A stretch of DNA of 64,000 nucleotides from Flavobacterium hercynium (GCF_002217285.1 NZ_MUGW01000026.1:124001-188000); one strand, 5' to 3'; shown: positions 7,932 to 17,320, counted from the stretch's first letter. Numbers and translations: made by a program. Notes: generated by a model not told the origin, from the letters alone.

Positions 7932-9884
7932 ATGGAACATAAACATAACCACGACGAACATAATCATAATCATAATCATAACCACCACGATCATGACGGT
8001 CATGATCACAGCAATGTAGATGGAAGTAGGCTTAAAATGTTTTTGCCTTCCATTTTGGCTTTAATTCTTTTATTGGGAGCGATCATTTTAGACAATTGGG
8101 TGGAGCAGATCTGGTTTATCGGAACCTGTAGGTTTATATGGTATTTTGTAGCGTATTTAATTGTTGGTTTAGAAGTAATTAAAGATGCAGTAAATAGTAT
8201 TATCAGAGGCGATGTATTTTCAGAGTTTCTTTTGATGGGAATTGCTACTATTGGAGCATTTGCCATAGGAGAATATCCGGAAGCGGTTGCAGTAATGCTG
8301 TTTTATGCCGTAGGTGAAGTTTTTCAGACGCTTGCTGTTTCAAGAGCGCAGCGCAATATAAAAAGTCTTTTAGATCAAAGGCCGGATGAAGTTACAATTT
8401 TAGTAGATGGAAAAACCAAAATCATTAAAGCAGAAGATGCTGAGATTGGCACTATAATACAATTAAAACCAGGAGAAAAATTAGGTCTTGACGGAGAACT
8501 GTTAACGGATGGTGCATCCTTTAATACCGCTGCTCTTACGGGAGAAAGTAAACCAGATACAAAAGGAAAAGGCGAAACGGTTTTGGCAGGAATGATTAAT
8601 TTGAATAGTGCAGCACAAGTAAAAGTAACAGCAGCTTATGCCGATAGTAAACTAAGCCGAATTTTAGAACTCGTACAAAATGCCACTGCGCAAAAAGCAC
8701 CAACAGAGCTATTTATACGCAAGTTCGCAAAAATATATACACCCATCGTGGTGTTCCTCGCTATAGCAATTTGCTTTATTCCGTTCTTAATTGTGGAAAA
8801 TTATGATTTTAACGATTGGTTGTACAGAGCATTAGTGTTTTTGGTAATTTCTTGTCCTTGTGCTTTAGTAATATCGATTCCGCTTGGTTATTTTGGAGGT
8901 ATAGGAGCAGCAAGCCGAAACGGAATTTTGTTTAAAGGAAGTAATTTTTTAGATGTAATGGCTTCTATCCAAAATGTAGTGATGGATAAAACTGGAACCA
9001 TGACCGAAGGCGTTTTCAAAGTTAAGGAAACCGTTTTTAAACATGAGTTTGATAAGGCAGAAATATTAAGAATGGTCAATGCAATTGAAAATCTTAGTTC
9101 GCACCCTGTAGCAACTGCAATACGTGAATATGTAGGGAAGGTAGACAGCACTGTAATAATGGATACCAACCAAGAAATTGCAGGACATGGATTAAAAGCA
9201 ATTATTAACGGAAAAGAGTTATTGGCAGGTAATTTTAAATTGATGGACAAGTTTGGAATTACTTATGATTTTAATCCTTCTGCTATAATTTACACAACAA
9301 TTGCAATAAGTTATGATAAAAAGTACGTAGGCTACATAACAATCGCCGACCAGATTAAAGAAGATGCACAGCAAACAATCAATCTTTTGCACAAGCTAAA
9401 TATAAAAGTAACAATGCTTAGCGGAGACAAAAGCAGTGTCGTAAAGTTCGTTGCAGACCAATTAGGAATAGAAAATGCATTTGGAGATTTGCTTCCTGAA
9501 GATAAAGTCAATAAAGTAAAAGAAATTAAAGCGCAAAGAGGAACAGTAGCTTTTGTTGGTGACGGAGTCAACGATGCACCTGTAGTAGCTTTGAGTGACG
9601 TAGGAATAGCAATGGGAGGATTAGGCAGCGATGTAACAATTGAAACCGCCGATGTGGTAATACAAGACGACAAACCATCTAAAATTCCAATGGCGATTGC
9701 TATTGGAAGGCAAACAAAAAAAATCGTTTGGCAGAATATCACTTTTGCATTTATAGTAAAAGCGGTTGTGCTTATTTTGGGTGCCGGAGGTTTAGCGATC
9801 ATGTGGGAAGCTGTTTTTGCAGATGTTGGCGTAGCTCTAATTGCCATTCTTAATGCCGTACGAATTCAAAGAATGAAATTCTAA
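7932..9884 (+). CDS. Heavy-metal translocating P1B-type ATPase, Zn/Cd class
   Basis: This 650-residue membrane ATPase exports heavy-metal cations from the cytoplasm. Visible motifs in order are TGES (203-206, actuator), CPC (308-310, metal site in helix 6), DKTGT (352-356, with the phosphorylated Asp), SSHP (389-392, ATP binding) and GDGVNDAP (543-550, hinge). The last membrane helix carries FADVG, the Asp-containing signature of the Zn/Cd/Pb (P1B-2) class. The usual N-terminal CxxC metal-binding domain is missing. In its place are about 28 residues dominated by His and Asp (HNHNHNHNHHDHDGHDH). It starts 54 bp after the Fur gene. Together with the RND complex it forms a two-stage export route, cytoplasm to periplasm to outside. 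Confidence 0.93.
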   Translation: MEHKHNHDEHNHNHNHNHHDHDGHDHSNVDGSRLKMFLPSILALILLLGAIILDNWVEQIWFIGTCRFIWYFVAYLIVGLEVIKDAVNSIIRGDVFSEFLLMGIATIGAFAIGEYPEAVAVMLFYAVGEVFQTLAVSRAQRNIKSLLDQRPDEVTILVDGKTKIIKAEDAEIGTIIQLKPGEKLGLDGELLTDGASFNTAALTGESKPDTKGKGETVLAGMINLNSAAQVKVTAAYADSKLSRILELVQNATAQKAPTELFIRKFAKIYTPIVVFLAIAICFIPFLIVENYDFNDWLYRALVFLVISCPCALVISIPLGYFGGIGAASRNGILFKGSNFLDVMASIQNVVMDKTGTMTEGVFKVKETVFKHEFDKAEILRMVNAIENLSSHPVATAIREYVGKVDSTVIMDTNQEIAGHGLKAIINGKELLAGNFKLMDKFGITYDFNPSAIIYTTIAISYDKKYVGYITIADQIKEDAQQTINLLHKLNIKVTMLSGDKSSVVKFVADQLGIENAFGDLLPEDKVNKVKEIKAQRGTVAFVGDGVNDAPVVALSDVGIAMGGLGSDVTIETADVVIQDDKPSKIPMAIAIGRQTKKIVWQNITFAFIVKAVVLILGAGGLAIMWEAVFADVGVALIAILNAVRIQRMKF

Positions 9885-9892
9885 ACCAAAGA

Positions 9893-11098
9893 TTACATAG
9901 TTTTAGAAGCCAATGGAGTAAACTTTCGACTACGAATTCCCGACATAGCCAGTACAACAGCAAAAAGACTAACACCCAATCGAATAACTTCGATGGGCCA
10001 TACTTCATTATTTTGCACTAATCCGGTTATCGCAGAAAGTAAAAAAGAAATCATTAATTGAGAAAATCCCATTACGGCGGCGGCTGTTCCTTTTCCGTCT
10101 TCGATAGTCTCTAAAGCCAAAGCGGTCGTAATAGGAAATAATATTCCGAGTGGAATTAACGATAAAAACAACGTTGCAATCGTAATAATAACCGATGCAT
10201 TAGCAAGAGAAAATAGTAAAGAAGCAGTGCAAAATAAGACAAGTGCAATTGTAGCAGTTTTAACTAAAGTTTTGATAGGCATGAATTTGTAAAGTTTTGG
10301 CGTAATGTAGGCAGCAAAGATCAAAGCAACAGAATTGAACCCAAATGCCAGACCAAATTCGGTTTCGCTTAAACCAGCTTTAGTAATAAGTACAAATGGT
10401 GCGCTCGAAATGTAAATCATAAGTGCGCTATATGCCATTGCACCAATAAGCGTAAAAAGCAAAAACGATTTGTTTTTCGATAAAGCGACTACATTTTCTT
10501 TTAAAGATGATTTTGAAGTACGTTTATCATTTCGTGAACGAGCGTGAGTTTCCGGAATCCATTTTAAAACCGTTCCAATCGACAATGTTCCTAATAATGC
10601 TAAAAAGAAAAAAATGCTTCTCCAGCCCCAAAGATTAAGAAGTACACTTCCCATTATTGGTGCAATGATAGGCGCAATACCACTAATTTGCGATTGTGTA
10701 GAAAATATTTTAATAGCGGCTTCTTTAGAAAATAAATCTGCAACAACAGCCCTCGACATCACAATTCCCGCACATCCGCCAAACGCCTGCATAAAACGTA
10801 AAATCCATAAAAGTTCAATATAATCAGCAAAAGGTATTGCAGCAGAACTCAATACAAAAACGACCAATCCAATTAGTAATATTGGTTTTCTTCCGTACTT
10901 ATCCGATAATGGCCCCCAAAGTAACTGTCCCGTTGCAAATCCACATAGAAAAAGTGATACAGAAATCTGAACATTTCCCATTGTAGTTTGTAAATCTTGA
11001 GTAATATGAGTAAACGCAGGAAGGTATAAATCAATGCTAAGAGATTCAAGTGCCGTAATAATAGCAAGTATCGGAACGATGTATTGGTTTGTTTTCAT
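9893..11098 (-). CDS. MFS multidrug exporter, Bcr/CflA type
   Basis: The 401-residue protein is a 12-helix major facilitator. The loop between helices 2 and 3 carries LLWGPLSDKYGRKPILLIG, the motif-A form typical of drug:H+ antiporters, and the N-terminus (LAIITALESLSIDLYLPAFTHI) has the SIDLYLPA signature of the Bcr/CflA group (bicyclomycin and sulfonamide resistance in E. coli). It reads toward the P-type ATPase gene, the two stops being only 8 bp apart, with no terminator visible between them. An AraC regulator in the same orientation begins 76 bp upstream and probably controls it. The drug substrate is unknown. Confidence 0.88.
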   Translation of the reverse strand: MKTNQYIVPILAIITALESLSIDLYLPAFTHITQDLQTTMGNVQISVSLFLCGFATGQLLWGPLSDKYGRKPILLIGLVVFVLSSAAIPFADYIELLWILRFMQAFGGCAGIVMSRAVVADLFSKEAAIKIFSTQSQISGIAPIIAPIMGSVLLNLWGWRSIFFFLALLGTLSIGTVLKWIPETHARSRNDKRTSKSSLKENVVALSKNKSFLLFTLIGAMAYSALMIYISSAPFVLITKAGLSETEFGLAFGFNSVALIFAAYITPKLYKFMPIKTLVKTATIALVLFCTASLLFSLANASVIITIATLFLSLIPLGILFPITTALALETIEDGKGTAAAVMGFSQLMISFLLSAITGLVQNNEVWPIEVIRLGVSLFAVVLAMSGIRSRKFTPLASKTM

Positions 11099-11174
11099 AC
11101 TGCAAAGCTATACACGCAGTAGAACTTTAACAATGGACAAAGTGCCGGTCAGCTTGGACAAATTTACCCAAGCT

Positions 11175-11996
11175 TCAATTAATTTTAAAGCTCGAAGTTG
11201 ACTCCTTAAATTGAGCCGCAGTTAATCCTGTTTGGGATTTGAAGAATCTTGAAAAGTAAGCTGCATCAGAAAAGCCAAGTTTATAGGCAATTTCTTTGAA
11301 AGTCAATTTTCCAAAATGAATTTCCCGTTTTGCTTCAAGTAATATACGCTCCGTAATAAGCTCTTTCACAGTCAGACCACGAACTTTTTTTGATATTTCG
11401 TTAAGCCGTTTCGCACTGATATTAAAATAAGAAGCATAAAATGCAATTTCTTTATGTTCAAGATAATGCTGCTCAATAACGCTCGCTAGTTTGTTAATAC
11501 GATCTTCATCATCTGTTTTCGTTTCGATTACCGACGACATAGCATGAATAAGAAACGAAGTAAGGTAAGCCTTCATCAATTGAAAACGATTCTCAGCATC
11601 TTGTTCCTGCTTAATAAGTGTGGTTAAAATGCGCATGGGTTCCAGCGAAGTCTCAGTAAGATTTTGTGGTAACATTCCAGCCTTGTAAGCAGATGTTTCA
11701 ACCATTAATTCATTAAACAGTTCTTTAGAGAAAGCCAAAACATGCCCTTCTTCCAGCGTACGATCAAAATTAGTAACCTGACCGGGAGTAATGATACAAA
11801 TGGTATTATCGTTAATGGAATAGTGCTTAAAATCGATCTCAACAACACTATCATTGCCTGCTTTTGTAAACCAAATTAATTCAAAAAAATCATGCCGATG
11901 CAATCCATCAAAAGTATCATCATCTGCATCTTCAATCGCAAGAAAGCAAAAGGAAGATCGACTTAAATAATGTGTTGGAATGCTGTTGTTGTTCAT
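11175..11996 (-). CDS. AraC-family transcriptional regulator
   Basis: This 273-residue regulator has an N-terminal cupin-like sensor region (about 20-110) and two helix-turn-helix motifs at the C-terminus: KEIAFYASYFNISAKRLNEI and FKEIAYKLGFSDAAYFSRFF, the second being the AraC signature. It precedes the MFS exporter on the same strand, so local control of drug export is likely. A heptanucleotide tandem repeat begins 13 bp upstream of the start codon (12010-12058), so its expression may depend on repeat number. No ligand can be inferred. Confidence 0.88.
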   Translation of the reverse strand: MNNNSIPTHYLSRSSFCFLAIEDADDDTFDGLHRHDFFELIWFTKAGNDSVVEIDFKHYSINDNTICIITPGQVTNFDRTLEEGHVLAFSKELFNELMVETSAYKAGMLPQNLTETSLEPMRILTTLIKQEQDAENRFQLMKAYLTSFLIHAMSSVIETKTDDEDRINKLASVIEQHYLEHKEIAFYASYFNISAKRLNEISKKVRGLTVKELITERILLEAKREIHFGKLTFKEIAYKLGFSDAAYFSRFFKSQTGLTAAQFKESTSSFKIN

Positions 11997-12009
11997 TGAT
12001 ATTGTGTTT

Positions 12010-12058
12010 ATTGTTTATTGTTTATTGTTTATTGTTTGTTGTTTGTTGTTTGTTGTTT
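12010..12058. repeat. Heptanucleotide tandem repeat upstream of the AraC gene
   Basis: On the plus strand there are four copies of ATTGTTT (12010-12037) followed by three of GTTGTTT (12038-12058), with a further partial GT. The array lies in the 5' leader or promoter of the leftward AraC gene. Arrays like this change copy number by slipped-strand mispairing, so a phase-variable or tunable promoter is plausible. Confidence 0.8.
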
Positions 12059-12063
12059 GTTCG

Positions 12064-12077
12064 AAAACAGCTGTTTT
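12064..12077. promoter_or_regulatory. 14-bp palindrome next to the heptamer array
   Basis: AAAACAGCTGTTTT is a perfect palindrome 5 bp beyond the heptamer array, on the promoter side of the AraC gene. A TAnnTTTG box in plus orientation (TATTTTTG, 12080-12087) follows it. It may be an operator; the assignment is weak. Confidence 0.3.
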
Positions 12078-12235
12078 GTTATTTTTGTAAGATTTTAATT
12101 ATATGAAAAAAAACAATAGATTTGCAAGCTGTTTTTTTATGTAAATGACCCTCTTTTTATATTTTACTCAACCAGTTTTTTTTCAAATCTAATTAATATT
12201 TGGTAAGAATCAATCAAAGTCAGAATAATGTGGTA

Positions 12236-13029
12236 AAGAGCCATCGGCTCGACCGATATTGTAGAGCCGGATTTTAATCCGGTTTTATTATAGACAACAG
12301 AAAGAAAAGATCCATAGGATCGGCCGATATCAAACGCAAAGCAAAAAAAATGTACCGTTACTATGGAACTTTCATATAATCGTTATTTAATCAACGGATT
12401 AAAATCCGTTGCTACAAAATACATCGTTCCTACGGAACTTTAGTTGCAATCGTTATATAGAAAACAAACCGAAATATTTCGCTATTATCATTATTATTTT
12501 TTCGAAATAATTAATAATGAATTTAAAAGAGCCATCGGCTCGAACGATATTGTAGAGCCGGATTTTAATCCGGCTTTATTATAGACAACAGAAAGAAAAG
12601 ATCCATAGGATCGGCCGATATCTCATACGCAAAGCAAAAAAAATGTACCGTTCCTATTGAACTCTTAATATAATCGCTATCTAATCAGTGGATTAAAATC
12701 CGTTGCTGCAAAATGTGTCGTTCCTACGGAACTTTAGTTATAATCGTTATATAGCAAACAAACCGAAATATTTCGCTAGTATCATTATTATTTTTTCCAA
12801 ATAATTAATAATCATTTTAAAAGAGCCATCGGCTCGAACGATATTGTAGAGCCGGATTTTAATCCGGCTTTATTATAGACAACAGAAAGAAAAGATCCAT
12901 AGGATCGGCCGATATCTCATACGCAAAGCAAAAAAAATGTACCGTTCCTATTGAACTCTTAGTATAATCGCTATCTAATCAGTGGATTAAAATCCGTTGC
13001 TGCAAAATGTGTCGTTCCTACGGAACTTT
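12236..13029. repeat. Three tandem copies of a 291-294 bp repeat built from small hairpins
   Basis: Copy 1 begins at 12236, copy 2 at 12527 and copy 3 at 12821; the third stops near 13029 after about 209 bp. Copies 2 and 3 are nearly identical, while copy 1 differs at scattered positions. Each copy carries short hairpins with 5-bp stems and 3-nt loops, GAGCC-atc-GGCTC, GATCC-ata-GGATC and GTTCC-tac-GGAAC, plus AT-centred dyads such as CCGGATTTTAATCCGG. No ORF of note lies in this block, and it fills most of the gene-free stretch 11997-13315. The motifs resemble dispersed REP-like elements of Flavobacterium, which is recalled and not checked. Confidence 0.85.
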
Positions 13030-13145
13030 TCATAATAGAACTTTAGGCTTTAAATTAAATCTCTTTATTTAAGATGTAGTAAATAATTTTATATAACAAT
13101 AACTATTTCGTTAACGGAACTAATCTATTGAATCATTTCTAAAAC

Positions 13146-13161
13146 TAGAACGCACGTTCTA
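13146..13161. promoter_or_regulatory. Isolated 16-bp dyad TAGAACG-CA-CGTTCTA
   Basis: TAGAACG and CGTTCTA are perfect 7-bp arms around CA, 155 bp upstream of the universal stress protein gene. The core GAAC-N4-GTTC also matches the Gram-positive LexA/DinR box, and many TetR operators look alike. No regulator gene for it is visible nearby. Confidence 0.3.
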
Positions 13162-13315
13162 TTTCCTAAAAAACGATATTATTTTTTATTAAAACCTATT
13201 TTCAGAATCCAATTTTTACGGTTGAGGAGTAAATAATGATACTTCGGTTATTTTAAAATATTTTATAACAGTTAATTGGTGAATTTTACAGCAAAATCTG
13301 CTAATTCATACTTTT

Positions 13316-14149
13316 ATGACTTCACCACTAACTATAATAGCTGCTACGAATTTTTCTCCTATAGCCAATAATGCGGTTAATTATGCTGCCGCGCTTGCAA
13401 AAGCAACAGGAGCAAAATTAGTTTTATTTAATTCATTTTCTTTGAGTGTGCACAGTGCCAATTCGCTTATCACGGCTGATGCAATGCAAAAGCAGATCAC
13501 AAAGGCAACGTCTAGACTTGAAACGCTTGGGTCAGAATTATCATCAATGTTTAAAATAGAGGTAGATTCATTCTGTAGTTATTCGCTTTTAGAAGTGGAA
13601 TTAGATTCTATAATAAAGAATACAGAAGCGAGCTTAGTAGTAATGGGAATGGCAGAGCGCTCTTTTGAGCAGGAATTATTAGGTAATGCAACAACTTTGG
13701 TTATAAAAAACGTGGATATTCCAGTATTGGCAGTTCCTGAAAATGCTCGTTTTCAAGGAATAAAGAAAATACTTTATGCGTGTGATACTTTGAATTTTAC
13801 TTCAATTAAAAGACTGAGCTGGCTAAAACAAACAGTTAGCAGTCTGGAAGCGGAAGTAGAATTTTTTAGTGTAGATGAAAAGCTGGATGATTTAAAGAAA
13901 CAACAAAATGAAATCTTTTTACATTCATCAATAGAGAAAGAATTTGAGAACGTGAAATATTTGTATAAAACAGTACGATCAAACGCTGTTATAAACGAGA
14001 TAAAAGAAGAAATAAAAAACTATAATGCTGATATGCTTATCATGGTTCCGCAGAAATATGGATTCTGGGATTCATTGGTTCATAAAAGCAAAACAAGGAT
14101 TATGGCAACAGGTCTTGACATACCGTTATTGTCATTTCCGGGTTATTAA
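13316..14149 (+). CDS. Universal stress protein, two UspA domains
   Basis: This 277-residue cytosolic protein is a tandem UspA: domain 1 at about residues 5-142 (IIAATNFSPIANNAVNYAAA start and LVVMGMAERSFEQELLGNAT near the end, the GxxxxxxxxGN/S nucleotide-loop region) and a shorter domain 2 at about 150-277. Domain 2 lacks a clear second GxxGS loop (MVPQKYGFWDSLVHKS instead), so it is probably not an ATP-binding copy. Such proteins accumulate under stress or growth arrest. The FabH-type gene follows after 172 bp on the same strand. Confidence 0.85.
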   Translation: MTSPLTIIAATNFSPIANNAVNYAAALAKATGAKLVLFNSFSLSVHSANSLITADAMQKQITKATSRLETLGSELSSMFKIEVDSFCSYSLLEVELDSIIKNTEASLVVMGMAERSFEQELLGNATTLVIKNVDIPVLAVPENARFQGIKKILYACDTLNFTSIKRLSWLKQTVSSLEAEVEFFSVDEKLDDLKKQQNEIFLHSSIEKEFENVKYLYKTVRSNAVINEIKEEIKNYNADMLIMVPQKYGFWDSLVHKSKTRIMATGLDIPLLSFPGY

Positions 14150-14321
14150 TCCTAAGTTATATTTTACCCAAAATATTTTCTAAAATTGATCTTTTGAAAA
14201 TTATGTATTAATCGAGGTGTTATTTCCCGTATTTGTGATAATTATATCATAAAATGAAATAAAATAAGAGGAAAAATTATTTACTTGCGGTTGGAAAATA
14301 AAAGGTCAAAAAACAAAAAAA

Positions 14322-15368
14322 ATGAATGCAGTCATAACAGCCATAGGTGGATTCGTTCCGCCATCAATTCTAACCAATAAACAGATATCTGAAACAGTAG
14401 ATACTTCTGATGAATGGATTGTAAAAAGAACGGGAATCAAAGAACGTAGAATCGCAGCTGATGATGTGGCAACATCTGATCTTGCGAGTGCTGCTATTGA
14501 TGATCTTATCAGAAATTTTAAGGTAGATCCTTTAGAGATTCAGGCCTTAGTTTTGGCGACAGCAACTCCGGATCATATTTTGGCACCAACAGCCAGTAAA
14601 GTATGCGAAAATGCGGGTCTTAAAAATGCTTTTGGAGTAGATTTAAATGCCGCTTGCAGCGGATTCTTATATGCGCTTGAAACGGCGACAAGTATGATCG
14701 AAAGCGGACGTTACGAGAGAATAATCGTAGTAGGCGCAGATAAAATGAGTTCAATCGTAGATTACGAAGACCGCAATACCTGTATTCTTTTTGGTGATGG
14801 AGCAGGAGCTGTTTTATTAGAAAAAACAGAATCAAGCTACGGATTAATGAAAAGCATTTTACATACAGACGGAAGTGGTATTGAATCACTAGTGGTACCC
14901 GCAGGAGGTTCTAAAACTCCAGCTACGATGCCAAGTCTTTTGCATAGAATGCATTACTTAAAACAAGACGGATCATTTGTTTTCAAAAAAGCTGTTTCTT
15001 CGATGAGTAAAGTTTCGCAGGAAGTATTAGTTAAAAATGAATTACACACAAACGAAATTGACTGGGTAGTTCCGCATCAGGCTAATCTGCGTATCATAAA
15101 TGCGGTGGGCGATAGTCTGGGCATTGAATCAGATAAAGTAAAAGTGAACATCGAGCGTTATGGTAATACAACATCGGCAACAATTCCGTTATGTTTATGG
15201 GATTTCAAAGATGATTTTAAAGAAGGACAAAACCTTCTTATCACAACCTTTGGTGCCGGATTTTCATGGGGAGCAACTTGTTTAAAATGGGGTGTAATGC
15301 GCGAAAAACGAACTGTAAAATCAGTACAGACAAGTAATAGAAAAGAGAGCGTTTTAGTAGCGCACTAG
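14322..15368 (+). CDS. fabH: 3-oxoacyl-ACP synthase III (KAS III)
   Basis: The 348-residue enzyme condenses an acyl-CoA starter with malonyl-ACP to start fatty-acid synthesis. The catalytic triad is visible: Cys112 in DLNAACSGFL, His in VPHQANLRI (about 252) and Asn in ERYGNTTSATIP (about 283). The TSDEWIVKRTGIKERR segment near residue 30 is typical of FabH. The last 20 or so residues (from about MREKRTVKSV) extend past the family's usual end. It is not next to other fab genes but to a universal stress protein, so it may be a second, condition-specific copy. Acyl-chain preference cannot be predicted. Confidence 0.88.
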   Translation: MNAVITAIGGFVPPSILTNKQISETVDTSDEWIVKRTGIKERRIAADDVATSDLASAAIDDLIRNFKVDPLEIQALVLATATPDHILAPTASKVCENAGLKNAFGVDLNAACSGFLYALETATSMIESGRYERIIVVGADKMSSIVDYEDRNTCILFGDGAGAVLLEKTESSYGLMKSILHTDGSGIESLVVPAGGSKTPATMPSLLHRMHYLKQDGSFVFKKAVSSMSKVSQEVLVKNELHTNEIDWVVPHQANLRIINAVGDSLGIESDKVKVNIERYGNTTSATIPLCLWDFKDDFKEGQNLLITTFGAGFSWGATCLKWGVMREKRTVKSVQTSNRKESVLVAH

Positions 15369-15448
15369 TTTTATAACAGGCTTCATTCTTAAATTACGTT
15401 AAATTTAGAATAGGCCATTAGAACAGACAATAAAACAGTTATTCGTAA

Positions 15449-16543
15449 ATGAGGTTACGTAATCAAAATAAAACATCCGGAAAGAATTTTTTATATAAAT
15501 ACTACAGGTTTATAGTAATTCCGGTTGTTTTTATAGTTTATATTTCTTCGTATTATTTTTTGAATCCGTCTCTCATTTACGAAAAAGAAGGTTTACTTTG
15601 TTTAGATAAGTATTTCGATTTTGTGATTCTTTTGGTCTATTGTGCTACCCTTACAGAACTAAGTTTATTTGTAGGCAGAAAGCTGAATTATTATATAAGT
15701 TGGGAGCAAAATCCATTTTTTAGGGCTTTGGCACAATTTATATGTCTGATTGCCGGAAATATTCTTTTAAACTCTATTTTTTCTAATATATGGGATTACT
15801 TTTATCCCGGAGTTGCCATAAAAGAAAGCGAACTTGTTATTATCTGGCAGTCTAATATTGTAGCTGCAATATTAACACTATTTATCAGTTCTATTCACAC
15901 CGCTATTTTTTTATTAAACAGATGGCGTCTAACATCTGTAGAAGCAGCAGAACTCAAAATCAAAGCATCAGAACTTCAGGAAGCGGTAACCAGATCCCAG
16001 TTAGAATCGTTGAAACTGCAGCTCGATCCTCATTTTGTGTTTAATAACTTTAGTACTTTGACAGAGTTAATCTATGAAGATCAAAAAGAAGCGGCCTCTT
16101 TTCTGGAAAATATTACAAGAGTGTATCGCTATATGATTTCTAACCTGAATAAAGATACAATCAATGTAAAAGAAGAATTAGAATTTTTGAACGCTTATTT
16201 TTATCTTTTAAAGAAAAGACTTGGTGAAAAGATCGAACTAAAAATATTTGTCGACGAATCCTGTATGTCACTTCATTTACCACCTTTAACGTTGCAGTTA
16301 TTGGTCGAGAATGCAATAAAACATAATATGGCAACCTTATCGAATCCGTTGATAATTGCTATTTACTCTGATTTAGGAGATATTGTGGTGAGAAACAATT
16401 TGCAGGCAACAGCGGGAAAGAGTTTACTTTCTAATGGAATTGGAAATAAAAATATAGAATTTCGATATAAAATATTATGCGACCGAATGCCGGTTTTTAG
16501 TACATCAAAGGAATATTATTACGTACGTCTGCCCTTAATTTAA
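15449..16543 (+). CDS. LytS-type sensor histidine kinase
   Basis: This 364-residue membrane kinase has four hydrophobic segments in the first 155 residues (about 18-36, 53-70, 90-110, 135-155) and then a HisKA_7TM/LytS-type kinase core. The phospho-accepting His lies in LKLQLDPHFVFNNFSTLTEL (about 185-204), and the ATP-binding N box in LQLLVENAIKHNMATL (about 283-298). The C-terminal catalytic domain is short, as usual for this class. The response regulator gene starts 6 bp after its stop, so the two are translated together. Confidence 0.88.
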   Translation: MRLRNQNKTSGKNFLYKYYRFIVIPVVFIVYISSYYFLNPSLIYEKEGLLCLDKYFDFVILLVYCATLTELSLFVGRKLNYYISWEQNPFFRALAQFICLIAGNILLNSIFSNIWDYFYPGVAIKESELVIIWQSNIVAAILTLFISSIHTAIFLLNRWRLTSVEAAELKIKASELQEAVTRSQLESLKLQLDPHFVFNNFSTLTELIYEDQKEAASFLENITRVYRYMISNLNKDTINVKEELEFLNAYFYLLKKRLGEKIELKIFVDESCMSLHLPPLTLQLLVENAIKHNMATLSNPLIIAIYSDLGDIVVRNNLQATAGKSLLSNGIGNKNIEFRYKILCDRMPVFSTSKEYYYVRLPLI

Positions 16544-16549
16544 AAGAAC

Positions 16550-17305
16550 ATGAAGATTTTAATTGTAGAAGACGAAAGCATAAATGCCAGTCGTCTTAAA
16601 AGACTATTGGAAGAATTAGAACCGGATTGCGAGATTTTAGAAATTATTGATACTGTTGTAGATACAGTTGCATGGTTGAAATCGAATCCAACTCCCGATT
16701 TAATTACGATGGATATTCGATTAGCAGACGGATTAAGTTTTTCTATTTTTGAAGAAACAACCATTACGTGTCCCATTATTTTTACCACCGCTTATGATGA
16801 ATATGCAATTCGCGCTTTTAAGGTAAACAGCATCGATTATTTGATGAAACCTATCGAAAAGAACGAACTCGAATATGCTTTGTCAAAATTTAAATCTTTG
16901 GCAAAAACAGAAACCGATGTTACCAATATTACTGGAATTTTAAAAGAACTGATCCACAAGCCAAAATACCGTTTACGTTTTTTAGTAACGTATCGTGATG
17001 GTTATAAAAGTGTTGATGTTGCTGATATTGACTTCATTTACTCCGAATTTAAAACCACGAATTTATTTCTGGAATCCGGTATTATTATTGCTATTCCACA
17101 GACAATGGAAGAATTGGAACAGGAACTTGATCCAAACTTATTTTTCCGTGCAAACCGACAATTCTTTATTCGTGCAGAGAGTATAAAATCAATTTCTAAT
17201 TACTTTAATGCAAAACTAAAAATTCAACTTAAAGCCGATCCCGAGCGCGAAGTTCTTATTAGTAGGGAAAAAGCTCCGTTTTTTAAACAGTGGATGGATA
17301 GGTAA
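16550..17305 (+). CDS. LytTR-type response regulator
   Basis: The 251-residue protein has an N-terminal receiver domain (acidic pair in KILIVEDESI, phospho-acceptor Asp near residue 54 in LITMDIRLADG, and Lys near 103 in DYLMKPIEK). A C-terminal LytTR DNA-binding domain covers about 140-251 (RFLVTYRDGYKSVDVADIDF, then FFRANRQFFIRAESIKSI). It pairs with the upstream kinase. The next genes, 120 bp downstream on the same strand, encode an RND efflux system, the most likely target. Confidence 0.9.
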   Translation: MKILIVEDESINASRLKRLLEELEPDCEILEIIDTVVDTVAWLKSNPTPDLITMDIRLADGLSFSIFEETTITCPIIFTTAYDEYAIRAFKVNSIDYLMKPIEKNELEYALSKFKSLAKTETDVTNITGILKELIHKPKYRLRFLVTYRDGYKSVDVADIDFIYSEFKTTNLFLESGIIIAIPQTMEELEQELDPNLFFRANRQFFIRAESIKSISNYFNAKLKIQLKADPEREVLISREKAPFFKQWMDR

Positions 17306-17320
17306 GAGAAGCACCTCTCG

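Noticed and set aside
9332..9847. 171-codon leftward frame inside the P-type ATPase gene
   Set aside because: It is antisense to the conserved GDGVNDAP region and has no upstream promoter or family resemblance.
12236..13029. CRISPR array
   Set aside because: The repeat unit is nearly 300 bp with no short repeats and unique spacers, and no cas gene lies nearby.
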